Shown: one piece after another, positions 11,012 to 20,827 of the stretch
Numbering within the stretch: position 1 is the first letter of the stretch
Layout of the letters: each line of letters starts with the position of its first letter
Assembly (NCBI GenBank): GCA_018340375.1
Contig: JAFFJZ010000002.1
Span: forward strand, 22,772,001 to 22,836,000
Origin: Gonatopus flavifemur
Lineage: Eukaryota; Arthropoda; Insecta; Hymenoptera; Dryinidae
Reading direction: 5' to 3'
Length of the DNA stretch: 64,000 nt
The notes under the pieces: model-generated
The model's database searches: none
Seen by the model: only the letters and a program-made list of their open reading frames with translations
What the model was told of the DNA's origin: nothing
Made by a program: the position numbers and the translations under genes

Positions 11012-11294
11012 GTTCAACACTGAGCCCAAGACTGGGCCAAAGTGGGGCTGAAATTCATGCCTGCTGGGGTAGAATCCAAAGTAATTTTCCAATTTAAAAA
11101 AAAAAGCAAGGGGCAGCATTGATTGCCTAGTCTGGGTTCATGCTGGGCCCATGGTGTTACCAATCTTCGGGCAAAGCAATACAGTCAAGCTGGGAACGAT
11201 GTTACCATCTCAGGGTTGGCCCCATTCATCTGCCCAGCTTGGCCCCACGTTGGATAGCATAGAAACCCACCCTGGGCTTAGATTGGGCCCACCG
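11012..11294. mobile_element. MITE with CTGAGCCCA/TGGGCCCACC ends
   Basis: The left arm ACTGAGCCCAAGACTGGGCC mirrors the right arm GGGCTTAGATTGGGCCCACC. Further TGGGCC and GGCCCA words occur inside (GCTGGGCCCATGG, GGTTGGCCCCATT). About 283 bp and GC-richer than its flanks. Its right end touches the TTAA that bounds the next element. Confidence 0.6.
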
Positions 11295-11298
11295 TTAA

Positions 11299-12541
11299 GG
11301 GGCAATATCACCTTGTAACCAGACAAACTGACCCTTATTTCGAAGGCTTACTGTGAAGTCAAGAAAATTTTTTTTATTATGAGGTTTTGTATTAATGGAA
11401 GTACTAGTCTTTAAGTATGAGAAACATATTTTATTAAATTTTTTAGATGGAAAATGGCGGCGTAGAAATACATTGAAAAAAAGCCGTTTTTTTGTATATA
11501 CCTGCCCGGCCGTACCGCTACTGGTCACAATTTTTGATCTAGAACAAAAAACCAAAGATTTTCTCAAAATATATGGTAAAATCTATAGAACATCGTGGGA
11601 TTTTTTTGAAAAATGAATTAGAAAAAAAATGGCATCGTTTTGAAGTTGAAAAACCTGTTTTCTTCGAAAAAATCGATCGAAAACCGGCTATAAAATCGGT
11701 TTAACAACAAATATCGAAAAAATCCTACGATGTTCTATAGATAATCATGTTTCCAAGATACAGTGAAAATTTCAAAGAAATCGGTTGAAAATTGCCAGAG
11801 TTATCGGTACGGCCGACTCCAAAAACATGGTTTTGACATAAATGCGTTTAAAGTTTCAAGTAGTATGTATGTAGTGAAATTTTTGTTTTACCTCTAATCT
11901 GCAATGCCTGCTCCATATAATTGGCCTTCCAAATGAAGGTTTTCTTGGTCTTCATCTTTTCTGGTAGAAGTTGCATCTTTCCGAGCCGCTTTAGCCTCTT
12001 CAGTGATGGAACGCTCGGAAAGCGAGATACGCACCGCATCGGCTTCTGAGCATAAAATTGTAACATTTTTCTCCAATTTTGATGCCCAATTGCTCCATCA
12101 CTTTAAGTATTCCACTGTAACCATCATTGAAATATAAAACAGCAAGGAATACAGCCGAATTGAGGACAATTTTGCCACTAGAAATGTTCTTAGGAGCCAT
12201 GGACCATATAAGTGAATTGAAACTCTCATTGGAGTTCTGTGTATATCCACCTAAGCAACGAGTAAGAAGCTCATCTCTACTTAATTCTTCGTAAATTGGC
12301 TTCACAGCTTCAAATACTTCCATTGGCATAGGCGTTTGATGTTTATAATTTTGTACATCTTCCGAAATCTCCTTCGTTGATTGCCAAGAGCACCATGACT
12401 TCTCACCTTCAGGGCAAAGGTGGTGTTGAGGCTCAACTTAAAATATTTTCCCCTCCATAATCGACATTTCCCATCATTCTTGAATAGTTTAGAAAGTGTT
12501 TAAGCCAATAAAAAAAAAAAGTTACAAGGTGATATTACCCC
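11299..12541 (-). mobile_element. TTAA-flanked Kolobok/Mutator-like element (degenerate)
   Basis: The ends are GGGGCAATATCACCTTGTAAC and the inverse GTTACAAGGTGATATTACCCC. TTAA lies immediately outside each end (11295-11298 and 12542-12545). TTAA target duplications are characteristic of Kolobok and piggyBac elements. The internal protein fragment resembles the Kolobok/Mutator-like group and not piggyBac. The element is 1.24 kb and the transposase is broken. Confidence 0.7.
11890..12440 (-). pseudogene. Mutator-like/Kolobok transposase fragment
   Basis: Reading leftward from about 12440, one frame gives CPEGEKSWCSW, then PMEVFEAVKPIYEELSR, CLGGYTQNSNESFN and IWSMAPKN. This is the arrangement of the 'Mutator-like transposase' domain common in arthropod genomes (CP.G..SWC, then C..G.TQN.NES.N..IW). 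After about 12000 the similarity moves to another frame, which ends QLYGAGIAD at about 11894. The N-terminal half is absent. It is broken by at least one frameshift and is presumably inactive. Confidence 0.6.
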
Positions 12542-12799
12542 TTAATACACACTTGGGAAGACTAATTTCGGCGATGTTTTCCATCACTGCATATTAAAAA
12601 TCTTCATTTAATGCTTAGTTGCTGCAAAAGTACGTTGCAAAATTTTGCCCATTTTTCTGGGGTTCCATGGGCCTTGAGGCGAGCTCTTTATGAATTCATA
12701 TGATTCCAGAAGTATTCTTCGAGAACTCATTCTGTAGTGATAGTATCTTGTCGATAAAATTTGAATTCCACTAATAACAATTTATTCTTACAAAGTCTA

Positions 12800-12920
12800 A
12801 CACGTCGTTATACGCACTGAAAAAAGTTTTCAGAAAATTTCATCACTCGCTAGTTTTGTTACTATCATCAAAAGATTTTGTTATGGTGACCAAAGTTTTG
12901 TGACTACAAGAAAACATTTT
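12800..12920. mobile_element. Small CACTG-type insertion in the duplicated promoter
   Basis: Right after the shared word TCGTTATACG, this copy has CACTGAAAAAAGTTTTCAG and then about 100 bp absent from the equivalent place at about 3735. Sequence similarity to the intact gene's promoter resumes near ACTTCGATCAT. The right end is not clean, so the element boundaries are approximate. Confidence 0.45.
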
Positions 12921-13202
12921 TTTCAATGACACGCACGTAACTTCGATCATACAAGAAATCGTGGCATTTATTTTTCACAGAATAATAAATTGTTCAAAAT
13001 GCAATATTACAATTCAAACTTTGTATACATATTCTTTGAATTGATTTGAAATATGATCGAAATTCTCAAAATAACTTGCAATACGGTAAAGATAAGCTTC
13101 GTGAAAGAGATAAAATACAATTCCAGTCTCAATAGAATTTGATTCGGAGTTGAAAATTATATATATATATACTTCAAAGAACGTTTTTAAGAAATCAAAA
13201 AG

Positions 13203-13569
13203 TTGTTGATTCTCCTGGCCTGTATCTTATTTTATCTCCAAATTGTATCGAGTCGAAGAATTGTCTGTTCCCTGGACGTTCAATCGGCACACAAAACAGG
13301 TACCAGTATTTGAAATCAAAGGTAGCATCGTATTATGATTGAAGATGTTCATAATTTTGATCAAGGCTGGTAGATTTGGGTTCAACGCAAGTTTGAATTA
13401 CTCTGACAAATGTACTCATTTGATCCTCGGATTTGATTTCGTGAAGAGCAACAATTTTCAGTTACATAAACCGCAAATCCCAGCAGGCGAATCTCTGGAG
13501 GAGTTCATGACAATCAAAAAAGTCACTATTTCAATATATTTTTCAAGAGGGAATACGCATGTAGGGTAG
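13203..13569 (+). pseudogene. Truncated GH18 chitinase-like pseudogene (exons 1-2)
   Basis: This is homologous to exons 1 and 2 of the gene at 4062. Exon 1 (13203-13299) has the same length and donor (CAG|GTACC), but the start ATG is TTG. The exon-2 acceptor is kept at 13364-13365. However, the exon begins with two bases fewer than its counterpart, which puts a TAG in frame. The protein-level match (CTHLILGFDF, PQIPAGESLEEF) runs to about 13545, then breaks off. No match to exons 3-6, including the catalytic-motif exon, follows. It is a relic of a local duplication. Confidence 0.8.
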
Positions 13570-14831
13570 CTAAAAAAATAAAGCAGGGATGTTGAAAAAA
13601 GAATCGATCCTTCTTTCATAGCAAAAGTTTTTAGTTTCTATAGATTTTGTAGATTAATTAAACGATAAAACCCTTATCGTATTCTATGAGATTCATCAAA
13701 GATTACTTGGGATTTTATCGTAAATGTTCTATAGAAAACATTGAAGTAATTTTGTGAAAACAATACGCATTGATTCTCGAACATTCATAAAATTCTCCAT
13801 AAAACATTGACAATAAAATCCCATTGAACACGATACGTCTGATGAAACTTCGTAAGAAATTCACTATGGAGAAATCTCATGAAAAAACTTTATTTCCTCT
13901 ATTCTTCAGAGATTGTTACTGAAATAATTCTCTCTGGCTACCTAATTCTCCATCAGTTCTTTATACATTCAGTTTCAAATTAATTATCACCGCTACCTGA
14001 CTAATCAGGATTGAATATTCAATATTGATTCATTAATACGAGTATGGTTAAGTTGGTTCAATGGGTGCAGGTTGAGAGAGTAATCGATTTTGAATAGCAC
14101 ATGAAACGTCATAAACGTTCCACGTTCAATCGCGATCAGTGTAACCTTGAGCTAATGTGGAATGATGCGAGGGAAGTTGAAATTGAGCAAATTCGTAGAA
14201 CAACGAATCGGATCGATGAATATATTACTGGTAATCCAACGGTATTCATTCGCAAATTTTTCTTGGAAACTGTTTGGAAATGATAAGGAGGTGTTACTTT
14301 GTTCGCAGATAGCAAGGAAAAGTGTTTAATCGATATACTCCGGCAAACAATGTGAATAAATATGATGAATTACTTGTTTCATATTATTTCGTATATTTGA
14401 TCTCATATGGAAAGAACATTTTTATGAAAAACTCAGAAAAAATAGGTACAGAGGTTTGAAAATTATTAGAATAATTTTTATTTCCAAAATAACTCCAACT
14501 TTTGTCTCAGATTGTGCATTTATCTGTGGAGTACTATTTTGTATTGTTAATATAATAGTTTTTCATCCTTCCATTTCTGAGTGAATTATTATAACAATTT
14601 TTCTTTCCAATCTTTTTTTCACTCCAATGATCTCAACACCTCGATCTCAAACTAAACAGTATGTGACGATAGATACCCCCTGGGAATTTAGAATAGTTAA
14701 CAACAAATTCCGACCGGGATTTTTATCGATTTCATCGTAACTCAAGTATCATTCCTTGTCGTGTATATAAATTTTATACAATGAAACACCAGTTCTTAAT
14801 ATCAAAATATTACACTTTGTTAGTTATTTAA
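13570..14831. other. Intergenic; one short unassigned ORF
   Basis: The only frame worth naming is 14101-14283 (60 codons, charged, ...RRTTNRIDEYITGNPTV...). I do not recognise it, and it has no obvious splice context or homologue in the window. The remainder is AT-rich without clear repeats. A (TA)n run lies just upstream at about 13160. Confidence 0.35.
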
Positions 14832-15050
14832 AGACATATGAAGATGCTCATAATGAAAAAGAACTTTGTACAAATGAGATTGTTATATAGTAATCATGGA
14901 ATATTCCTTCGTTCAAAAATGGAGGGCTTAAGAACTATTTATATCAAGAAATAAAACCAGTACTCCATAAATGATTGCATTCCCTTGAAGGAAAGTTTGA
15001 ACAGTTTTGGAAATCACAATTATTCTAATAATTTTCACACCTCTGTATTT
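14832..15050 (+). repeat. Segmental duplicate of 1-235
   Basis: Direct copy of the window start with only a few substitutions and small indels (for example TAATCATGGAATATTCC here against TAACAGGAATATTCC). It follows the GH18 pseudogene by about 1.3 kb. Together the two copies indicate duplication of a larger block containing the gene and its flank. Confidence 0.85.
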
Positions 15051-15161
15051 TTATATACTTTGATGTGAATCCATTTTCTATACAAAAGTGGGAAAAATCT
15101 TATTTCAATAGCAGATATTCTCTCATACTGAATTAGGATTATTGGAACAATTTAATTGATA

Positions 15162-15453
15162 CACTGGGAACTCAATTTCTTAGACTGAAAGAAAATTTGC
15201 ATTGCCCTCATTTTAAAAAATCTTTTTTTCAATGGAAACAAAATTCAATGGCATAGAAAAAGTTGACATCAGATTGAAGCAAAAAATCCTCGAATTGAAA
15301 CAGAAATATATTCCTTTTTGACTTCGAAGAATGCGGTTTCGATTCAATGAAAAATGTTTCCATTGGGATAAATTATTCTCCCCATCGGAAACAAGATTTG
15401 CAAGAATGAGGGCAAAGAAATTTTTTCAAGTCTAAGAAATTGGGTGTTCAGTG
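15162..15453. mobile_element. CACTG-ended MITE (CACTGGGAACTC type)
   Basis: It begins CACTGGGAACTCAATTTCTT and ends AAGAAATTGGGTGTTCAGTG. TA lies outside each end (15160-15161, 15454-15455). The arms continue inward through TTTGCATTGCCCTCATT against AATGAGGGCAAAG. 292 bp and non-coding. Confidence 0.8.
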
Positions 15454-15689
15454 TATCAAATTCATGAATTCCTCGAATTGGATCCAGTGAATTAAATGGG
15501 AATAGTAAATCTTATGATACATCGTATAAAGAGAGAATGTATGTGAAATTTGAATGAGAGATTTGTACTTTTGCGTGTGAAAATTCGAATACATAAAAAC
15601 ATACATACGCGAGAGGATGAATAAATCTGATGTTCTTTGATTTTACATTTTTTCGGAAGTTTGCTTTATATCTGAACCAAATAATTATA

Positions 15690-17004
15690 CATTCTGTCAA
15701 AAAAGTACCGGGAATTCTTGAATAAAACACAAAATACTTTTTATTCTTCCAAATCTATTGTATCGCCTCAAAGTAGTCCCCTCCCGAAATGATATATTTA
15801 TGCCAACGAACAATCCAATCATCAAAACATTTTTTATAAGCTTTTTCCGGAATCGATTTCAGTTCTCGCCGCGAATTCTCTTCAATATCTTCTATCGATT
15901 CAAAACGGGTGCCTCGAAGTGGGAATTTAAGTTTTGGAAACAGAAAAAAGTCGGCTGGAGCCAGATCAGGTGAATACGGTGGCTGTTCGATGATATTTGT
16001 AGAGTTTTTGGCCAATAATTGGTTCACAATGAAAGCCTTGCGAGATGGTGCATTATCGTGATACAAAATCCATGAATTTTCTTTCCACAAATCTGGCCTT
16101 TTTCGACGAATTTGCTCTCTTAAACGCCGCATAACGCTTAAATGATATTCTTTATTCACCGTCTGACCCTCTGGCAAGAATTCCGAATGTACAACACCGC
16201 GATAATCAAAAAACACAGTCAACATTACCTTCACTTTTGATCGGCTTTGGCGTGGCTTTTTCGATTTCGGCTCAGTTGGAAGCCGCCACTCCGAAGCTTG
16301 TTGACTGGTTTGCATGTCATATTTGTAAACCCATGTCTCATCACCTGTTGTAATGCGTGTTATGAATGCGGGGTCGGAATTGACTCGTTCTAACATGTCT
16401 TCAGCGACCTGTACGCGATTCAGTTTTTGGAGAAAATTCAAGTCTTTCGGAACTGATCGAGCGGCAACGCGTTTCATGCCCAAACAATCATGTAAAATAG
16501 TACGAACTGATTCGTAAGACACAGAAAGTTCACCTGCTATCTCTCTCAAACTTAAGTGACGATTTTCAGTCACCATTTCCTTCACTTTATCGATATTGAC
16601 TTCAGTTAAAGACGTCGATGGGCGACCAGAGCGAGGCAAATCTTCCACCACATCTCGACCACTTTTGAATGCACTGTACCACTCATGTGCACGTGTTTTT
16701 GATAGAGTCAATCCACCGTAAGCCTTCTCCAACATTTTCAGCGATTCGGCACACGAAATTCCATTTGCAACGCAAAATTTCAAACAAATTCTTTGTTCAA
16801 TCATCGTATCCATTGTGACAATCGCGGGACACACTTGAGAGAACTGAAAAGATCGAGCACTGTAAACAAACCAAATGACAGATGATAGTCGAACTCCGCG
16901 TCAATATACAGCGAATGCACCAACTTAACAACAAAAAGAATGTTGACAAACCCGTTAGCCGCACTTTTTAAATCATCAATTCCTGGTACTTTTTTGACAA
17001 AATG
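15690..17004 (-). mobile_element. mariner transposon, apparently full length
   Basis: The inverted ends are CATTCTGTCAAAAAAGTACC and the inverse GGTACTTTTTTGACAAAATG, with TA at both junctions (15688-15689 and 17005-17006). At 1,315 bp it has the usual mariner size. The only gene is the transposase on the minus strand. Confidence 0.92.
15755..16834 (-). CDS. mariner transposase
   Basis: The frame is uninterrupted over 359 codons. The start is probably the second or third Met (MDTMIEQR), because mariner proteins usually begin near EQR and have about 340-350 residues. The N-terminal helix-turn-helix DNA-binding part includes GISCAESLKMLEKAYG and is followed by WYSAFKSGRDVVEDLPRSG. The catalytic triad is D in TGDETWVYKYD, D in HDNAPSRKA, and D in SPDLAPADFF, with 34 residues between the last two, the mariner D,D34D signature. 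The protein ends with a normal tail, ...YISGGDYFEAIQ. The enzyme cuts and pastes the surrounding element at TA sites. No stop or frameshift is visible, so it could be recently active. One oddity is HDNAPSR where most relatives have HDNAPSH. Confidence 0.93.
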   Translation of the reverse strand: MCPAIVTMDTMIEQRICLKFCVANGISCAESLKMLEKAYGGLTLSKTRAHEWYSAFKSGRDVVEDLPRSGRPSTSLTEVNIDKVKEMVTENRHLSLREIAGELSVSYESVRTILHDCLGMKRVAARSVPKDLNFLQKLNRVQVAEDMLERVNSDPAFITRITTGDETWVYKYDMQTSQQASEWRLPTEPKSKKPRQSRSKVKVMLTVFFDYRGVVHSEFLPEGQTVNKEYHLSVMRRLREQIRRKRPDLWKENSWILYHDNAPSRKAFIVNQLLAKNSTNIIEQPPYSPDLAPADFFLFPKLKFPLRGTRFESIEDIEENSRRELKSIPEKAYKKCFDDWIVRWHKYIISGGDYFEAIQ

Positions 17005-17539
17005 TATATTTTTCGTGTAAATATTCGTGTGAATCGATAAAAGTATCATGTCAAGGGCTGCAATATTTTGTGGTATAATTATACAGGCCAATTACGAGTC
17101 TACGAGTCTACATTATATATTCAATAAAACAAACACAATTGATTCGTTACCAGTCTGGAAGGGGGATTAGTTTTTCATTACGTCGTATTCTTGAATTTTT
17201 CCAGAACGAAAGAAGGCTGAAATAGAAAACTGGTCGATTTTCACATTTCTCTATGAAGATAAGGTGTTTGTTATTTTTAATTCTCAGCCTGCGAAATTTA
17301 AGAATAATCTGGGAGAAAACTAAACGTGCTGAATTACCGATGCTTTCATCATATATAGGGTATTTGGAACAGTCTCATTGTATATTCTATGAATGTTGAC
17401 AGAATATTCATAGAATATCAGTGGAGAAAGTCTTTGTGTTACATGGGTTGGAATAATTGGATGGACATGGATATTATTCAAAATGTATTTCAGTTCTATT
17501 TTTAAATCATTCCCCTTTTGGGATTCAGTGATGTGCTCC

Positions 17540-17640
17540 GATAGAGTGAAAATTTTCACTCTTTAGGCAGCCAGAAGGGAACTTATCTTCTCGTCCGAGT
17601 GAAATTCTCACTCTTTCAAATTTGAAAAGTGATCCATCAT
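17540..17640. repeat. GAGTGAAAATTTTCACTC-type short repeat
   Basis: It contains AGAGTGAAAATTTTCACTCT and a second GAGTGAAATTCTCACTC separated by GGCAGCCAGAAGG. The same combination (ACTC palindromes plus a GCCAG block) appears in the composite region 61370-61860. It is a small palindromic element with undefined ends. Confidence 0.4.
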
Positions 17641-17661
17641 CGGGGATCTGGAGACCTAATA

Positions 17662-17959
17662 CACTGACAGAAAAACAACCTGGTTGGAACATTTGTGATC
17701 GCAATAACTTGAAATCTGGTTCGATTCACCAGGAAAAGTGCTTGTGATGTCCAGAAAAAGTGGTTGAAGCAAAAATTAACTACATCTTTCAGGTTAGAAA
17801 AACCAGATTCTTTTCTTGGTGTGATAACCAGAATATGTAGTTAATTTTGGCTTCACCCACTTCTTTCTGGACATCACAATCACATTTCCTAATGAATCGA
17901 ACCAGATTGTGACTTATTGCGATCACGAATGTTTTAACCAGATCGTTTTTCTGTCAGTG
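17662..17959. mobile_element. CACTG-ended MITE (CACTGACAGAAAAAC type)
   Basis: The ends CACTGACAGAAAAACAACCTG and the inverse with ...GTTTTTCTGTCAGTG are flanked by TA. Long imperfect arms run to the centre (GTGATGTCCAGAAA against TTTCTGGACATCAC; TTAACTACAT against ATGTAGTTAA). The whole 298 bp can fold into one hairpin. Confidence 0.85.
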
Positions 17960-18491
17960 TAGGAATCCTATAAATTCCAGTTAGGGCTTCGCACGAGACT
18001 CTCGTCTTAAGGTAGTTCTCCGGGAGAATTCAGGATCAAATTAGAAAAATTATTGTCAAGCAGAGCACCAAGATCGAAAGGATTCGATAATCATATTCGT
18101 TGGGACTTATATTCTTGTTTATGACAAAAAAAGAACCAACTCGAAGCATAAATAAACAACCTTGTAACAACAACGCGAAATTTGACATGGTTTTTTTCTT
18201 CAAAAATTGTTATTTTTGATCCGTTTATGATTTATAAGGGCTCATTTTGTTCCCTGTGAGATTTAAAAAACCTTCACCATAGGAATTTTTTAATATGAGT
18301 CATCATGACACTGTCACACGCTTTTGTTTATTAATAGCAGAGACAAGATGAGAGCGCTCACGGGCACCTATGCGTCGCTAGTAAAAGTTCCACTGGCCTC
18401 CTGGCGGTTGGATCATGAAAGTAGACCCACAGCGTTTTATTTTTTAATAACCAAAAATTCCGCATTTCTTTTGATTACTTTGCCATACGTA

Positions 18492-18705
18492 CACTGTAAA
18501 AAAATTTCACCGGAAAATTCCAGTACATGTACTGGAAGTCATTAACCTGTACATGTACCGGAAAATTTCAGCACATTTGTACTGCAAAAATTCAGTGCAA
18601 ACGTATGGAAATTCCGCAAAAAAAAATTTTTTTTTTTCTGTTACTGGAATTTTTTTTTTTCAGTACACTGCTGGACTTTTCCAGGACATGTACTGGAAAA
18701 TTAAA

Positions 18706-18743
<38 letters not shown>

Positions 18744-19210
18744 GAGTTTTTTTGCAGAAGTGTGTTGTCAAGATGATTGAGAGAAACTTGATCGTTCAAA
18801 ATCTTAAGACCTCCTCGATGAGCTATAGCATAGCGCGACATGTTGAAGGCCAGCTTGGGCTTATATGCTATCTAGAATACAAGAGGATAAGTCTTGGAAA
18901 ATAAGATATCAAAATCATTCATATTAATTATTTTTAATATTATTTAAAAATCATTCAAAAAAAAATTTTTAATAAAATTTTGAAATTTTTTTGAAAGAAA
19001 AAATGAAGTCCATGAGAAAAGAAATAGAAGTGCAAAATTGTTTTTTTTCTGCTGCATAGCAACTGAAAAATCCATCACACGAAAAAAAAAAAACGAAAAA
19101 AAAAAAAATTCAATTCAATAATTAGTAAGTAAAAAAAAACAAAACAAAAAAAATTGCAGTTAGTTAAAAAAATAATATATACCAGTATAACCAACGATTT
19201 TCATTTTTTT

Positions 19211-19260
<50 letters not shown>

Positions 19261-19494
19261 GTTTTTTAGAACTAAAATTGTAAAGTAAAATTTTAAAAAA
19301 ATTTTCAAAAAAAAATCAAAAATTTCAGTCAAACTTGAAAACTCCAAAAAAATGAGTGAATTTGAGTTTTGTCTTTAGTAAATAAATTTTTTAGTAACAA
19401 AACAACAAAATCTCTGTACAATCCATACTGATATTCCATTATCCAGTACTAGCACTAGTAAAGTCCCAGTTTTTATTTTTTTTTTTTTACAGTG
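18492..19494. mobile_element. CACTG-ended element rich in CCAGTACATGTACTGG palindromes, copy 1
   Basis: It begins CACTGTAAAAAAATTTCACC and ends ...TTTTTTTTACAGTG with TA at both junctions (18490-18491, 19495-19496). The left part contains several GTACTGGAA/TTCCAGTAC words and palindromes such as CCAGTACATGTACTGG. The middle matches the tRNA-like core of copy 2 (GAGCTATAGC...GCGCGACATGTTG and CAAGAGGATAAGTCTTGG). Long A-runs and T-runs occur inside. Copy 2 is at 56649-57752 in the opposite orientation. Confidence 0.85.
19217..19259 (+). repeat. Poly-T tract (and poly-A tract at about 18708-18741)
   Basis: A run of about 40 T residues, with a matching A-run of about 30 near 18710. Both lie inside the CACTG element copy 1 and are not obviously present in copy 2. 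They could be replication-slippage expansions or assembly-sensitive sites. Confidence 0.8.
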
Positions 19495-19631
19495 TATTTA
19501 ATCAAAATTTCAATCACGTATCGATACTGAATGGATATGATTCTTCATTATCACGAATTAAAAAAGGAAAAAATGAGAGACGGGGTCGGTGGGGCTGTTT
19601 CACGTGATCCACTTACTAGCAATGGAACACA

Positions 19632-19854
19632 ATGGAGCAAGTAGCACAAAAACTTCTCAAATATGCTATGGTGACTCTATGAATGTGAAAGGGATGTGGG
19701 AATGAGACTATTTTGGATAAATTCGTGAAGATATTCTATGGAGGTGCATAGCACATAATTATTCGAAACAGTCTCATTTGGAGGTTCTACGCATGTTCGT
19801 AGGATTTTCCAAATACACTCTTAGCATTTCTAACCTCTTCTGCTACTTGGGATA
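19632..19854. mobile_element. Small TIR element, CCCAAGYARCA family, copy 1
   Basis: The ends are CAAGTAGCACAAAAACTTCTC and the inverse of CCCAAGTAGCAGAAG. The interior words TATGCTATGGTGA, AATGAGACTATTTTGGATAAA and GTGCATAGCACATAATTATTCG recur in the copy at 60848-61062. It is nested in the TTAA element. Confidence 0.65.
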
Positions 19855-20460
19855 CATTCCTTTAAACAAAAGCGTGTGACAGTGTCATGATGACTCATAT
19901 TAAAAAATTCCCATGGTAAAGGTTTTTTGAATCTTACAAGGAACAAAATGAGCCCTCATAAGACATATAAGTCCCTATAAGTCATAAACGGATGAAAAAT
20001 AAAAATTTTTTAAGAAAAAAACCATGTCAAATTTCGCGTTGTTGTTACAAGGTTGTTCATTTATGCTTCGAGTTGGTTATTTTTTTGTCATAAATAAGAA
20101 TATAAGTCCCAACGAATATGATTATCTAATCCCTTCGACCTTGGTGCTCTGCTTGACAAATAATTTTTCTAATTTGATCCTGAATTCTCCCGGAGAACTA
20201 CCTTAAATTGAAAAATGATCTATATTCACTGTTCTAAACATTCAAGACATGAAAATTTTGAACGGAATCAAGATTCTACCTAAGGTGTAACAAAATCACA
20301 TAAAATTCTGATTTCATCGAAGAGGATAACTGAGATAGCCTCTCAGTCTTGGAACTAGTCTCGGTATCGGTCTCGGTGCAGGTCTCGTTGCATATTTCGA
20401 CATATATCTCTGCTAATTTTGTTCGAATGATCAAGGTTCCACCCCATTCCGTTGATTCCA

Positions 20461-20712
20461 CACTGAGAGAAGAGTTTATTTGTATTTAATAAATCTTGTT
20501 TTGGATACGGCAAAATAAATATTTATTACATACAAACATGACTCACTATTCTCAGATAAGGTTTAATAACAGTTGAAAAATGTCATATAAAGTTTTGTAA
20601 CAGTTAATAAACTCCATTTATAGTTATTAGGCCAAGTTTACGTGGAAAAAATATTTATTTCGCCGTATCCCAAGTAAGCTTTATTGAATACAAATAAACT
20701 CTTCTCTCAGTG
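20461..20712. mobile_element. CACTGAGAGAAGAG MITE inserted in hAT copy 1
   Basis: The ends are CACTGAGAGAAGAGTTTATT and the inverse AATAAACTCTTCTCTCAGTG. CA lies at both junctions (20459-20460, 20713-20714). The sister hAT element at about 44350 reads GATTCCATTTATAC without the insert, so the 2-bp CA duplication is seen directly. Arms mirror each other for about 70 bp (TTTGTATTTAATAAA; ATACGGC...AAATATTTATT). Confidence 0.9.
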
Positions 20713-20827
20713 CATTTATACTCTCAATTTATCTTGATCATCTTGGTATCACAAGAGACTGGGATACTTATTGGTAACTATTTTATGTTTCTTTGATGCG
20801 AGTCTCGTGCGAAGCCCTAATTCCAGT

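Larger units (their letters stand above)
10470..12673. mobile_element. TIR element, GGCCATGG family, copy C with internal insertions
   Basis: The left end reads GGCCATGGGGCTCT...TTTGCTACATACTTTTCC. The right end is the inverse ...AAAAGTACGTTGCAAAATTTTGCCC...CCATGGGCC. These are the termini of copies A (6902-7522) and B (37284-38668). The 2.2-kb interior is made of other elements: a GC-rich inverted-repeat block (10544-10996), a GGGCCC MITE (11012-11294) and a TTAA-flanked Kolobok-like element (11299-12541). Confidence 0.65.
18011..20202. mobile_element. TTAA-flanked element with roughly 330-bp inverted ends
   Basis: It begins GGTAGTTCTCCGGGAGAATT and ends with the inverse. TTAA is present at 18007-18010 and 20203-20206. 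The arms (about 18011-18340 and 19860-20202) are near-identical inversions, including ACACTGTCACACGCTTTTGT against ACAAAAGCGTGTGACAGTGT. The sister hAT copy at 43377 reads CTTGAACTG where this copy reads CTTAA[insert]TTAAATTG, which supports the TTAA target. The interior holds a CACTG element (18492-19494) and a small CAAGTAGCA element (19632-19854). No transposase is visible. Confidence 0.85.
17982..20819. mobile_element. hAT-like element (TAGGGCTTCGCACGAG ends), copy 1, carrying nested insertions
   Basis: It starts TAGGGCTTCGCACGAGACTC and ends GAGTCTCGTGCGAAGCCCTA. Flanks are the perfect 8-bp duplication ATTCCAGT (17974-17981, 20820-20827), typical of hAT elements. A second copy (43352-44462) matches its own sequence outside the insertions. 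By that comparison this copy carries a 2.2-kb TTAA-flanked element (18011-20202) and a 252-bp CACTG MITE (20461-20712). No transposase is present. Confidence 0.88.

Noticed and set aside
14101..14283. C-terminal exon of the GH18 pseudogene copy
   Set aside because: The 60-codon frame has no similarity to exons 3-6 of the intact gene.
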